From assembly GCA_039808985.1 (NCBI GenBank), contig JBDHUC010000006.1:22408-86407 (forward strand): DNA of 64,000 nucleotides, read 5' to 3'. Both the position numbers and the translations under genes were made by a program. Every line of letters starts with the position of its first letter. The first letter of the stretch is position 1. The notes beneath the pieces were generated by a model. That model made no database searches. It was not told the origin of the DNA and worked only from the letters and a program-made list of their open reading frames with translations. Of this stretch, positions 1 through 8,735 are shown piece by piece. The stretch comes from SXRF01 sp039808985. Lineage in GTDB: Bacteria; Pseudomonadota; Alphaproteobacteria; Rickettsiales; SXRF01.

Positions 1-1218
1 GTAGAGCAAAAACGTAAAGATTTAGATTTCGACATAGATGGGCTTGTCTACAAAATCGATCGCCTGGACTACCAAAAACGCCTCGGCGAAGTAGCGCGCG
101 CGCCGCGCTGGGCTATTGCCCATAAATTCCCGGCGGAGCAGGCTATAACCCAGATAGAATCAATCGACATACAGGTTGGGCGCATAGGGACGTTAACCCC
201 GGTTGCGCGTTTGAAACCGATAACAGTTGGCGGTGTAGTTGTGAGTAATGCAACGCTTCATAACGAAGATGAAATAAGGCGCAAAGATATCCGCGTGGGC
301 GACACGATTGTGATCCAGCGGGCAGGGGATGTTATACCACAGGTGGTTTCGGTTGATGTAAGCAAACGTCCGGCAAATTCTATTCCCTACGAGTTTCCAG
401 CCTACTGTCCGGTTTGCGGTAGCCATGCTGTGCGCGAAGAAGGCGAGGTGGCAAGGCGCTGTACCGGCGGTTTGCTCTGCGAAGCGCAACTGGTTGAGCG
501 TATCCGCCATTTCGTATCGCGTGGCGCGCTGGATATTGAAGGTCTTGGCGAGAGGCAGATACAGGCTTTCTGGGATGACGGCCTAATAAAAAACGTAACG
601 GATATTTTTTCCCTTGCGGATAAGGCTGAAATAATAAGTGCGCGCCAGGGATGGGGGAAAAAATCACTGGAGAATTTGCTTGGTGCGATTGAGAAATCCC
701 GTGATGTTTCGCTGGAAAAATTCATATATGCACTTGGTATTCGCCATGTGGGCGAGGTAACAGCGAAACTTCTCGCACGTGAATACGCAAATGCACGAAA
801 CTGGTTTTTTACGATGCAACAACTGGGTAGTGATTCAGAAAAGCGCGAATCACTAAATAATATCCATGGCATAGGCGAAACAGTAGCCGGTTCGCTTACA
901 GATTTTTTTGCTGAGAATCATAATGTGGAAATAGTCGAACAGCTTATTTCCCTGCTTCGCATTGCTGATGCTAAAATCGCCATGAGCGATTCTAAGGTGG
1001 CTGGAAAAACGGTTGTATTTACCGGGACGCTTACCAGAATGACCCGCGCTGAGGCCAAAGAACGGGCAGAAAGCCTGGGAGCAAAGGTTGCCAGCAGCGT
1101 TTCAGCGCAAACAGATTTCTTAATAGCCGGTGAAGAAGCCGGGTCGAAACTTAAAAAGGCGCGTGAATTGAATGTTGCGGTCCTTAGTGAAGATGAATGG
1201 CTGGAATTGATAAAATGA
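1..1218 (+). CDS. ligA: NAD-dependent DNA ligase LigA, 5' end outside window
   Basis: C-terminal 405 residues of the NAD+-dependent DNA ligase that seals nicks in replication and repair. The reading frame is open from base 1, so the start and the catalytic lysine lie upstream. Visible are the late adenylation-domain motifs (DGLVYK at residues 13-18, PRWAIAHKFP near residue 36), the OB fold with the NEDEI motif, a four-cysteine zinc finger (Cys 136, 139, 154, 160), helix-hairpin-helix repeats, and a C-terminal BRCT domain from about residue 332 (KTVVFTGTL). Its stop overlaps the prmA start as ATGA, suggesting translational coupling. The identification is secure; only the 5' part is missing because of the window edge. 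Confidence 0.97.
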   Translation, partial: VEQKRKDLDFDIDGLVYKIDRLDYQKRLGEVARAPRWAIAHKFPAEQAITQIESIDIQVGRIGTLTPVARLKPITVGGVVVSNATLHNEDEIRRKDIRVGDTIVIQRAGDVIPQVVSVDVSKRPANSIPYEFPAYCPVCGSHAVREEGEVARRCTGGLLCEAQLVERIRHFVSRGALDIEGLGERQIQAFWDDGLIKNVTDIFSLADKAEIISARQGWGKKSLENLLGAIEKSRDVSLEKFIYALGIRHVGEVTAKLLAREYANARNWFFTMQQLGSDSEKRESLNNIHGIGETVAGSLTDFFAENHNVEIVEQLISLLRIADAKIAMSDSKVAGKTVVFTGTLTRMTRAEAKERAESLGAKVASSVSAQTDFLIAGEEAGSKLKKARELNVAVLSEDEWLELIK

Positions 1219-2120
1219 AAAAAATGTTTGAAAAAAATCCTTTTGCCCAGAGTGCCATATATTGGCAGGCTTTGTTTTTCCTGCCAGCAAGCGCAGTTGG
1301 AACGGCTGAAGAAGCTTTTGGTGATATTGCGACATCGGTTGCCAATTTCGAAACCGATGAGGAAAACGGCATCTGGACGTTCGAGCTTATATTTTCAGAA
1401 AAGCCCGATACTCATGAAATAAACCGCAGGCTTATGGTAATTTCATCGCTGCATAATGTAGAATTGCCGGAAGTAAAGCTTGAGCAACTGGTTCAGTCCG
1501 ATTGGCTTTCGCAGGTGGCGCAGGATTTCCCGCCTCTTTCCATAGGCCGTTTTTTTGTGCATGGTTCGCATGTGCAGGCTGAACCAGGGGCCGGTAGTAT
1601 CGCAATTCAGGTGGATGCTGGCGCGGCATTCGGTTCCGGGGAACACGGTACAACGCGCTGTTGCCTGGAAGCTCTGGAATGGCTGGCGCAAAGCCGCAGA
1701 TTCCCAAAAATTATTGATATGGGAACAGGCTCCGGCATACTTGCAATAGCGGCTGCAAAACTTTGGAAAAGCAATGTTCTGGCAGTGGATCTCGACCCGG
1801 TTTCGGTGCGGGTCACTGGCGAAAACAGCAGGATAAATAATGTGCATAAATTGATAACAACCGGAGTTTCCGATGGCTACAGCGCCATACAGGTGAAACG
1901 CGCTGCCCCTTATGACCTGATAATTTCCAATATACTCGCCCGTCCGCTTATAGCGTTCGCTCCGCATCTAAAGCGGAATCTGGCTGCAGGTGGGGTGGCG
2001 GTGCTTTCTGGTTTGCTCGCCTCGCAGGAGAAACAGGTGCTTGCAGCGCACCGTGTACATGGGTTATGCTTAAAGAAAAAATTTACTTATCAGGATTGGT
2101 GTACGCTGGTTATAGGATGA
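1215..2120 (+). CDS. prmA: Ribosomal protein L11 methyltransferase PrmA
   Basis: A 301-residue SAM-dependent methyltransferase of the PrmA family, which methylates ribosomal protein L11. The SAM-binding motif I reads DMGTGSGILAIAA, and SNILARPL occupies the catalytic-loop position. I chose the ATG at 1215, which overlaps the ligA stop as ATGA; an ATG at 1197 would add six residues inside ligA. The length is close to the usual 290-300 residues. The gene sits in a tight three-gene run with ligA and the aminopeptidase and overlaps the latter as ATGA, so all three are probably co-transcribed. Confidence 0.9.
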   Translation: MKKMFEKNPFAQSAIYWQALFFLPASAVGTAEEAFGDIATSVANFETDEENGIWTFELIFSEKPDTHEINRRLMVISSLHNVELPEVKLEQLVQSDWLSQVAQDFPPLSIGRFFVHGSHVQAEPGAGSIAIQVDAGAAFGSGEHGTTRCCLEALEWLAQSRRFPKIIDMGTGSGILAIAAAKLWKSNVLAVDLDPVSVRVTGENSRINNVHKLITTGVSDGYSAIQVKRAAPYDLIISNILARPLIAFAPHLKRNLAAGGVAVLSGLLASQEKQVLAAHRVHGLCLKKKFTYQDWCTLVIG

Positions 2121-3853
2121 CAGATAAAATAGACAGACTCAGGAAGTTAATGGCTGCAAAAGGCGTGGATGCCTATCTGCAAAGCGTGCATGACGAATGG
2201 CTGGGGGAATACCCGCCCCCATGCAACCGCCGCCTCGAATGGCTTACAGGTTTTTCCGGTTCGGCTGGGATGGTTGTGGTGCTTGCGGATAAGGCTGCTT
2301 TGTTTGTTGATGGGCGCTATACACTACAGGCTGGCACGCAGGTGGGAAAAGAATATGAAATATTCAATAGCGGTGATTTATCCCCTCAGGAGTGGTTAGT
2401 CCAGCAGCTTAAAGAAGGTGCAAAAATCGGCTATGACCCTAAGCTATATACCAGGCCAATGCTTGATAAATTCTCTGCTTTCAAAATTGTTGCCACCGAT
2501 AATTTGATTGATAGGTTATGGGAGAACCGGCCTAAGGCTCCGGCGACAAAAATATTCGCTCATGATATAATATATAGCGGCGAAAGCTCACGCGATAAAC
2601 GTGAACGTATCGCTAAAGAAATAAAGAAACTGGGCGCTGATGCGGCATTTCTTGCTACGCCTGAAAGTGTATGCTGGCTTCTTAATATACGTGCGGGCGA
2701 TTCTGAGAACACGCCGGTATGCCTTGCTTTTGCGATTATTGATAAGCAGGGCAAAGTACAGTTGTTTGTAGATAGCTCACGCTTTGATAATGGATTAGCC
2801 GCACATTTAGGGCCGGATATAAAAATCTGTGCGCAGGATAATATACAGATTGAGCTTAGGACTTTTTCCCAAAAAAAAATGCTCTGTGATCAGCAGTCAA
2901 CAACGGTTTATATAGTTAATTTATGCAATGATGCAAATATAAAGCTGCTTGATGCAAAAGATCCCTGCGTCCTGCCAAAGGCAATAAAGAATACGGTGGA
3001 AATCACAGGTATGAAAAATGCCCATATACGCGATGGGGCAGCAGTTGTTAAATTGCTTTGCTGGCTAGATGAGCAAAGTTCTGTAACTGAGCTGGATGTA
3101 GTTGATAAGTTGTTGTCATTTCGTAGCAGGAATGATTTGTTCGTTGAGCCGAGCTTTGCTACAATAGCAGGAAGTGGTCCAAACGGGGCAATAGTTCATT
3201 ACCGGGCAGATAAAGAAAGCAACAGAACCCTGAATAAGGGCGAGCTATTCCTTCTTGATTCTGGTGGCCAGTATTATGATGGTACGACCGATATAACCAG
3301 AACTGTTGCAATAGGTTTGCCTTCATCTGAGCATAAAGACCGCTTCACGCGGGTCCTCAAAGGCCATATCGCGCTGGCAACAGCTAGGTTCCCACATGGC
3401 ACGCATGGTTATCAGATTGATGCGCTGGCGCGGCAGTATTTGTGGCAGGATGGTTTGGATTACGATCACGGAACCGGGCATGGTGTAGGTTGTTTTTCAG
3501 GAGTTCATGAGGGGCCGCAGGGAATAAGTAAACGGGCAGGCGGCGCCGCGCTTGCCGCTGGCATGGTGGTTTCCAATGAGCCTGGATATTACAAAGCTGG
3601 CGAATATGGCATTCGTATAGAGAACCTGGTAACTGTAGTGGAAAAATCCACAGGTGAAAACGGGCGCAGGTTTCTTGGCTTTGAAACAATTACCTGTGCA
3701 CCAATAGATATAGCTTTGATTAATGTTGAAATGCTTACCGATGTTGAGAAGCAGTGGCTTAACAATTACCATGAATGGGTTAAAGTCGAGCTTTTCCCGT
3801 ATCTTGATGAAGATGAACGGAAGTGGCTTAAATCTGCTATCCGCTATCTGTAA
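2117..3853 (+). CDS. pepP: Xaa-Pro aminopeptidase, M24B family, three-domain type
   Basis: A 578-residue metallopeptidase that removes N-terminal residues preceding proline. It has the long three-domain layout: two creatinase-like N-terminal domains (about 1-130 and 150-300), then the pita-bread M24 domain. All five metal-ligand motifs are visible: two Asp in DSGGQYYDGTTDITRT, the His in GTGHGVG, a Glu in SNEPGYY and a Glu in GIRIENL. A short C-terminal M24 extension follows. I used the ATG at 2117, overlapping the prmA stop; the upstream in-frame ATG at 2066 lies deep in prmA. The gene symbol is by family; the three-domain form resembles eukaryotic aminopeptidase P1 more than E. coli PepP. 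Confidence 0.88.
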   Translation: MTDKIDRLRKLMAAKGVDAYLQSVHDEWLGEYPPPCNRRLEWLTGFSGSAGMVVVLADKAALFVDGRYTLQAGTQVGKEYEIFNSGDLSPQEWLVQQLKEGAKIGYDPKLYTRPMLDKFSAFKIVATDNLIDRLWENRPKAPATKIFAHDIIYSGESSRDKRERIAKEIKKLGADAAFLATPESVCWLLNIRAGDSENTPVCLAFAIIDKQGKVQLFVDSSRFDNGLAAHLGPDIKICAQDNIQIELRTFSQKKMLCDQQSTTVYIVNLCNDANIKLLDAKDPCVLPKAIKNTVEITGMKNAHIRDGAAVVKLLCWLDEQSSVTELDVVDKLLSFRSRNDLFVEPSFATIAGSGPNGAIVHYRADKESNRTLNKGELFLLDSGGQYYDGTTDITRTVAIGLPSSEHKDRFTRVLKGHIALATARFPHGTHGYQIDALARQYLWQDGLDYDHGTGHGVGCFSGVHEGPQGISKRAGGAALAAGMVVSNEPGYYKAGEYGIRIENLVTVVEKSTGENGRRFLGFETITCAPIDIALINVEMLTDVEKQWLNNYHEWVKVELFPYLDEDERKWLKSAIRYL

Positions 3854-3861
3854 TCCCTCTT

Positions 3862-3878
3862 CCTGCAATAAATGCAGG
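3862..3878 (+). terminator. Small hairpin after the aminopeptidase gene
   Basis: CCTGCA (3862-3867) and TGCAGG (3873-3878) form a six-base stem with a five-base loop, eight bases after the stop codon. No T-run follows, so this is at best a weak terminator or an mRNA 3'-end stabilising hairpin. It may belong to the repeat element that begins about 15 bases later. Confidence 0.35.
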
Positions 3879-3892
3879 ATGGTATAACTGGT

Positions 3893-3953
3893 CATTGCGA
3901 CCCCGCACTTGTTGCGGGGAAAGCAATCCAGCTTTAGAAAAATTGGATTGCTG
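3893..3953. repeat. REP-like element: two consecutive palindromes
   Basis: Two perfect stem-loops lie side by side. The first has arms CCCCGCA (3901-3907) and TGCGGGG (3913-3919) around the loop CTTGT. The second has nine-base arms AGCAATCCA (3922-3930) and TGGATTGCT (3944-3952). This layout is typical of small intergenic palindromic repeats in proteobacteria. The first palindrome recurs in altered form at 42734-42752 with the same loop, which supports a dispersed family. It lies immediately left of the IS110-type element, which may have inserted next to it. Confidence 0.6.
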
Positions 3954-3969
3954 CATCTTTTCTTTATGT

Positions 3970-4233
3970 CGGGAGTGGGTAAAATATAATACCCGAAAGG
4001 GGAATATACTCACACGTGTTATTTCGTGGTTTCAAACTTGTATCTTACCTTTTGCATTGAACTTTGTGATAAGCGAGATTTGGTGCGCAGGTGAGAGACC
4101 GTTTCGAACTTGGTACTTCTGATACCGTGGGGAGCTTGGTTCCTCATCTGCTTTAATCACCGTAAACCCGAACAGTCGCAAGGTCGTTAGAGACCGTATC
4201 TTACAAGAATGGGTTACATAATTATGGAGCAGG
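3970..4233 (+). ncRNA. Non-coding left end of IS110-type element; candidate bridge RNA
   Basis: About 260 bases without an ORF separate the REP-like repeat from the transposase. IS110-group elements carry a long non-coding end upstream of the transposase that encodes a bridge RNA pairing with donor and target DNA. Two nine-base direct repeats fall here: AGAGACCGT at 4094-4102 and 4189-4197, and GTATCTTAC at 4040-4048 and 4196-4204. Short complementary arms (GGTA and TACC around 4110-4126) could fold. I cannot place the exact element end or the guide loops; the call rests on position, size and repeats. Confidence 0.4.
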
Positions 4234-5187
4234 ATGATGGGTAAATCAATAGAACAGTATATCGGTATAGACGTATCCAAGCGCAAGCTGGATGTGTATA
4301 TGCATCCGCAGGCAAGCCATGCGAGTTTTCCCAACAATGAACGTGGCTATGAGCAGATGCTGCTGTGGCTGAGTCCGCGCAAGGTTGCATTGGTTGTCGC
4401 AGAAGAAACGGGCGGGTTGGAGCTTCCGGCGCTTGCCGCGCTACATGAAGCCGGGTATAAGGTTGCCAGAGTAAATCCACGCTGGATAAAGGATTTTTCC
4501 CGCTCGGCAGGTAGGGCTGCTAAAACCGATAAGCTCGATGCATTGCAGATAGCCTTGTATGGTTGCAGCATGCAGCCGGAACCTTATATTCCCCTGAATG
4601 CAGATGGTGAGGCACTCAAGGCGCTAACTGCCCGTCATCGGCAGTTGGTAGATGAGATCACCATGGAGAACAATCGACTCAAGCAATCACGGCATCACTG
4701 GGTTACGCAGCTCCATAAGCAGACCATACGCTTCCTTGAATACCAGTTAAAGGAAGTTGGCATTATGCTGCAAGCCATGACCGATACAGATGCTGTGGTA
4801 GCACGCAAGAAGAAGATCATAACTTCCATACCTGGCGTTGGTGAAGTGACCGCCCATATGCTCATTGCCGACCTGCCCGAACTCGGCAAGCTCAGCGGCA
4901 AGCAAATCTCCGCCCTTATCGGCGTTGCGCCGTTTAATCGGGATAGCGGAATACTCAGAGGATACCGCAGCATCTTTGGTGGCAGGGAAGCGGTACGCAA
5001 AGCTATGTATATGACTGCGCTCGGTGCTGCCACACGCAATAACCCCATATTGAAAGCCTTTTATCAAAAGCTACTGGAAGCAGGGAAGAAAAAGAAAGTT
5101 GCCTTGGTTGCCGTCATGCGCAAGCTGATCGTCATAATCAATGCCATGCTCAAAAATAATACCATCTGGCAGCAAAAGATAGCTTAA
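4234..5187 (+). mobile_element. IS110-family transposase (DEDD recombinase)
   Basis: A 317-residue transposase. The N-terminal RuvC-like DEDD domain begins IGIDVSKRKLD and continues with EETGG and DKLDA. The C-terminal transposase_20 domain holds the helix-hairpin-helix segment SIPGVGEVTA and the motif APFNRDSG, whose serine is the expected second catalytic residue. The length is normal for the family and the frame is intact, so the element may be active. The 150 bases downstream (5188-5338) hold no gene and contain the right end. Its non-coding side is longer upstream, which fits the IS110 group better than IS1111. Confidence 0.92.
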
Positions 5188-5395
5188 TTTTTGGCTAGGA
5201 AGTAGACCGCTTATTAACCAACCACTTATAATGCTTGCCATAATTTTATAAGAGTAATTTATATATTAATAACAGTTGCTTGATAAATTTCATGAATTTG
5301 TCACATTCACGAACTGAATATTTTGATAAACTGCTGCTATGACTCGCTACAATATTAACAACCCAGAGTTTATTACAAGCTATCTTGATTTAATG

Positions 5396-5415
5396 GCTGA
5401 GGGTAGCTGAGGGTA
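5396..5415. repeat. 10-bp tandem duplication causing a frameshift
   Basis: The ten bases GCTGAGGGTA occur twice in direct succession (5396-5405 and 5406-5415). An ORF starting at ATG 5339 reads into the first copy and meets TGA at 5408-5410. Removing one copy joins this 5' segment in frame to the long ORF after 5421. The duplication therefore looks like a recent slippage event that separated the first 23 codons from the rest of the gene. Confidence 0.8.
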
Positions 5416-5420
5416 ATGCT

Positions 5421-6917
5421 GTGCTTGCCGAACATTTAAAAACAGCACTTTTAAAGCCTCTAGCAAAAGAGCCGGATTATCTAACAGAAGATGGTACAGA
5501 TTCATATAAATTTACACCTACTAGCAGTCTCGACCAGAAAGTGCAGCATGTCGCTGATTGGATAAGTGCGGCAATGGTAAATAATGAGCCTTGGCTTGCC
5601 GATCTCAATAAAAAAGGTAAACCTAAAGTATTGGTAGATATTGGAAGCCTCAAGCAGGCCGTTGATAAAGCCAATATTGATATGCGCAAAAACCGCGGTA
5701 ATCCGGATTTTATTTTAGAAACTGCTAAAGATGTTCAGGAAGTAATGAAACTTGAGCATGGTTATCGTATAGTAAAATTACTAAGTCCACGCGCCCTTGA
5801 TCGCGAAACTGCTATGCTCGGCCACTGTATAGGTGATGGTACTTACGATCATAAAGTAAAAAATCAGATAATTGCTTATTATTCATTGCGTGACCAGAAT
5901 AACCAAGCCTGCGCTAGCATGGAAGTTATGGATGGTTTATTACTGCAATGTAAAGGTAAAAACGATAAGTCAGTGCTTAAAAAGCATGTTCCCTACATCA
6001 AAAAATTTGTGGAAAGGGAAGAATTATGGGTAAAGGAAAAGCCTGCGCTTTGCGGGCTAATAAGCGATAAGCAGGGAGTTACTCAGAATATTTATGATCT
6101 TCCCGAAAATACTCATTTTGTAGGAAATCTTAATCTTGAAGGTGTAGAAATTGAAAGCCTGCCTAAAGGGTTTCGCGTAGATGGAAATTTATTATGTGCC
6201 AATTCGGCGATAAAAGAATTGCCCGATAATTTGGTGGTTTCCAGACATGCGGTATTTGACGGAAGTGAAATAGAAACCATTGGCGAAAATATTCATATCG
6301 GCAAGACTTTATCCTTAGCGCATTGTAAGAAACTTATTCATATTCCCGGCAGCACAAAAATAGATGGGGACCTAGTCCTATCTGGGAATGCCGTGGAAAC
6401 CATGGGTGATAATATAACCATAGGTGGAGATTTGCGTGCTGATCTCCGTTCGCATTCGGCTCTTAAACATTTGCCAATGGGCATGAAAATAGGCGGTTCA
6501 GTGGAGTTGCCTTTTTGCAATTTGCTCTCTATTGGCGATAATGTGGCAATAGGCGAGCGCCTTAATCTTACTTGCAATCATAATCTTGCCCATATTGGCG
6601 CAGGCTTGAAAGTAGGCGGTTATATGGATGTTACCGCCAGCGCTATTTCCTCTTTGCCAGATAATTTGGAGATAGGGCATAATTTGTGGATTGAGCGCTG
6701 TAAGAACCTTCGCTCTTTGCCTAAAGGCCTTAATGTGGACGGAAACATATATATGAAAGGGTCGGAGGTTGCGGAATTGCCGGATGATCTGATAGTTTCC
6801 GGCGCAGTTTTGGGGCCAGATAACACGCAAATGGAAAAGCCCAACGGTTCGGATAAGCAATGGGGCGTGCAAATGGGATCATCTAAAGCCTCACAGGCTG
6901 CGGTGGCGCGCAGGTGA
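5421..6917 (+). CDS. PcfJ-like protein with C-terminal leucine-rich-like repeats; start displaced by frameshift
   Basis: A 498-residue protein read from GTG 5421. Residues about 90-215 resemble the PcfJ-like domain found in plasmid and phage genes (LGHCIGDGTYD, then ASMEVMDG and QCKGKNDKS). From about residue 225 it is built of roughly 20-residue repeats alternating LPxxLxVxGxL and IxxxGDNxxIGxxL patterns, probably a solenoid. The original start was probably ATG 5339, encoding MTRYNINNPEFIT and onward; the tandem duplication at 5396-5415 puts it out of frame. The gene may survive through re-initiation at GTG 5421 or may be decaying, though no other stop interrupts it. Function is unknown; it lies in an accessory region beside the IS. 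Confidence 0.6.
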   Translation: MLAEHLKTALLKPLAKEPDYLTEDGTDSYKFTPTSSLDQKVQHVADWISAAMVNNEPWLADLNKKGKPKVLVDIGSLKQAVDKANIDMRKNRGNPDFILETAKDVQEVMKLEHGYRIVKLLSPRALDRETAMLGHCIGDGTYDHKVKNQIIAYYSLRDQNNQACASMEVMDGLLLQCKGKNDKSVLKKHVPYIKKFVEREELWVKEKPALCGLISDKQGVTQNIYDLPENTHFVGNLNLEGVEIESLPKGFRVDGNLLCANSAIKELPDNLVVSRHAVFDGSEIETIGENIHIGKTLSLAHCKKLIHIPGSTKIDGDLVLSGNAVETMGDNITIGGDLRADLRSHSALKHLPMGMKIGGSVELPFCNLLSIGDNVAIGERLNLTCNHNLAHIGAGLKVGGYMDVTASAISSLPDNLEIGHNLWIERCKNLRSLPKGLNVDGNIYMKGSEVAELPDDLIVSGAVLGPDNTQMEKPNGSDKQWGVQMGSSKASQAAVARR

Positions 6918-6948
6918 TTGGAACCACTCAGGTCTTGAGTATGATAGG

Positions 6949-7188
6949 TTACTGCTTATTGCCGAGTTTTGCTACCACACCAGCAGCACCGTCCGGGCGG
7001 TTAATGAACTCTATCCCGGCAGCTTCCAACGACTTACGAACCTTCATAAGCGTGCTTGTCCTGCTGTCTGCGCTTTGGGTCTCCAACTTTAATATGGCGG
7101 TCTCGGATAGCAAAGATTTATCGGCCAGGTCCTGTTGAGACCAACCCAAGAGCGCCCGTGCAGCGCGTATCTGCGAACCAGTAATCAT
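6949..7188 (-). CDS. XRE-family helix-turn-helix regulator
   Basis: A 79-residue DNA-binding protein. The start is set at ATG 7188 (MITGSQIRAARALLGWSQ); an upstream extension of the frame is hydrophobic and unlike the family. The HTH covers about residues 5-55 (WSQQDLADKS, then the recognition helix SETAILKLE). The tail EAAGIEFINRPDGAAGV is typical of short alphaproteobacterial regulators of this type. It is divergent from the small HTH gene at 7375, so the 186 bases between them may hold their operators. The target is unknown. Confidence 0.75.
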   Translation of the reverse strand: MITGSQIRAARALLGWSQQDLADKSLLSETAILKLETQSADSRTSTLMKVRKSLEAAGIEFINRPDGAAGVVAKLGNKQ

Positions 7189-7374
7189 CCTGACCACAAA
7201 TATTGAAACACTGGAATAATCAATAATGGAACTATAAAACCATTTTATTAAATGGTAAAACCGTGCATATGAAATGACTAAAGGGGTAAAGCCTGTCATA
7301 AATATGGTCAGAATAATCATTTTTATCTTGACCAGTGAGACAGTCGCTCCTGACATTCAAGAGGAGAAAAAAAC

Positions 7375-7584
7375 ATGCAATATAGCACCCGTATGCTTCG
7401 CCAATTGCGCTTTACTATCGGCAATAATATCCATTCATTACGTGTTAAACAGAAAATGCCACTGCATAAGCTTGCTAAACTTAGCGGCGTGCCGGAACTG
7501 CTGATTGACCATTATGAGCTGGGGAAAAATAGAATCAGCCTTGATGAATTATTCAAAATTTCCTGCGCACTGGAGGTGGAATAG
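7375..7584 (+). CDS. Small XRE-type helix-turn-helix protein
   Basis: A 69-residue protein that is essentially one HTH_3 domain: IGNNIHSLRVKQKMPLHKLAKLSGVP, split around the turn, followed by LIDHYELGKNRISLDELFKISCALEVE. A good ribosome-binding site, AGAGGAG, precedes the ATG. It lacks any sensor domain, so it resembles a compact repressor of the kind found in prophage or toxin-antitoxin settings, but no toxin partner is adjacent. It diverges from the XRE gene at 6949-7188. Confidence 0.7.
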   Translation: MQYSTRMLRQLRFTIGNNIHSLRVKQKMPLHKLAKLSGVPELLIDHYELGKNRISLDELFKISCALEVE

Positions 7585-7704
7585 AAAAACTGGTTATATG
7601 ATTGCATAAAACAAGTTAGCGGCAGTTAATTCCTGATTTTGTATAATCCACAGGTTGCAATTGGATAAAATTAACGCTAATTAGTCTAATTCTTTACAAT
7701 ATAT

Positions 7705-7780
7705 GCCGCTTTAGCTCAGTTGGTAGAGCACTTCATTCGTAATGAAGGGGTCGGGTGTTCGAGTCACCTAAGCGGCACCA
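7705..7780 (+). tRNA. tRNA-Thr (anticodon CGT)
   Basis: A full cloverleaf can be folded. The acceptor stem GCCGCTT (7705-7711) pairs perfectly with AAGCGGC (7770-7776). The anticodon stem CTTCA/TGAAG encloses the loop TTCGTAA with anticodon CGT, reading ACG. The T arm GGGTG-TTCGAGT-CACCT has one G-U pair. The discriminator A and an encoded CCA end at 7780. It lies just downstream of the accessory IS/XRE stretch and just upstream of the end of the NAD operon. Confidence 0.95.
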
Positions 7781-7827
7781 TGAAATTTATTGTTATTTTT
7801 CAATATGCTAGATTTTGTAGCCGATGC

Positions 7828-7846
7828 CTCGCGCCGTGTGCGCGAG
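7828..7846. other. Strong hairpin downstream of tRNA-Thr
   Basis: CTCGCGC (7828-7834) and GCGCGAG (7840-7846) form a seven-base GC-rich stem with loop CGTGT, 48 bases after the tRNA. A second small stem GTCG/CGAC follows at about 7848-7862. No T-run follows directly, so termination is uncertain. The rest of the 7781-7964 gap holds nothing I recognise. Confidence 0.4.
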
Positions 7847-7964
7847 TGTCGTTTAAGGCGACTTCTAGAGATGCTTAAATACAGACGTTTTTCGATAAGA
7901 TTTTATCTGTTTTCTCTACGGGCGATTCTGGCAGTGTCGTTTTGAAATGAAGAAATCTTACAAA

Positions 7965-8735
7965 TTAAGCGGCACCCTCAATATTTCTTATAAAGAAGTG
8001 CGGTTTTTGATCTGCTTTTTGCCGGTATAGCTGGGCTGGGCGCTTACCATCATACCGCATGTCATCAGTTTCTTCTAATATGTCCGTATTTAGTATTCTG
8101 CGGCGGAAAGACTTATGATCTATTTTCTTATCCAGGATGTTCTCATAAACTTTTTGCAATTCACCCAGAGTAAAATCTTTAGGCATTAGATAAACAGGCA
8201 AGGAGGTATATAAAACCTTGCTACGCAGCCTTTCTACACATTTTGCAAGTATATCGGCATGGTCAAAGGCCAGCTTGTCTTTGACCTTTCCATTCGTAAC
8301 CAGCGACCACTTGATATCGATGGCCCCTTTATCTGCCTGGAGTTTTACTTCATGGCAGGGTATAAGCGCAAAATAAATGGTGGTGACCGACCAGCCACGC
8401 GGATCACGTGTTTTATTCCCTATCGTGCCATATTGCTCCAGATACGGAGTACGTACACCAGTTTTTTCTTCTAGTTTTCTCTTAGCGGTAGCTTCAATAT
8501 CATAATCCATTTCAATATCGATAAATCCTCCGACCAGCGACCACATATCTTTGAACGGATGCTCGCCACGCTTGGCAGTCAGTACATGTAAATGATCATC
8601 AATGACGGTGAAGATTGCGGTATCTACCGATGTGCTGGCTCGCGCAAAAATGGATGGATCATAATTCTTTAAGAATTCTTCTTCCGATTGGGTAGTATTT
8701 TTCACGTTAAACCCCAAGTAATTATAATTCTGCAT
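7965..8735 (-). CDS. nrtR: NrtR-type NUDIX transcriptional regulator of NAD metabolism
   Basis: A 256-residue protein with an N-terminal NUDIX fold and a C-terminal winged-helix region. The NUDIX box (GGFIDIEMDYDIEATAKRKL and on) lacks the catalytic R-E-x2-E-E spacing and matches the RKLEEKTGV form of NrtR. RDPRGWSVT is a further NrtR signature. NrtR proteins bind ADP-ribose and repress NAD salvage genes. The C-terminal half (FTLGELQKVYENIL, then KSFRRRIL) fits the DNA-binding domain. The ATG at 8735 overlaps the end of the phosphoribosyltransferase gene by 14 bases. Being last in the operon it probably represses, autoregulation is expected. Confidence 0.82.
   Translation of the reverse strand: MQNYNYLGFNVKNTTQSEEEFLKNYDPSIFARASTSVDTAIFTVIDDHLHVLTAKRGEHPFKDMWSLVGGFIDIEMDYDIEATAKRKLEEKTGVRTPYLEQYGTIGNKTRDPRGWSVTTIYFALIPCHEVKLQADKGAIDIKWSLVTNGKVKDKLAFDHADILAKCVERLRSKVLYTSLPVYLMPKDFTLGELQKVYENILDKKIDHKSFRRRILNTDILEETDDMRYDGKRPAQLYRQKADQKPHFFIRNIEGAA

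Noticed and set aside
6949..7584. XRE pair as a toxin-antitoxin module
   Set aside because: Both proteins are DNA-binding only; neither has a toxin fold and no small toxin ORF adjoins them.
7828..7846. Rho-independent terminator of tRNA-Thr
   Set aside because: The stem is strong but no T-run follows it, so I kept it only as a hairpin.
7965..8735. Active NUDIX pyrophosphatase
   Set aside because: The NUDIX box lacks the catalytic spacing and matches NrtR regulators instead.
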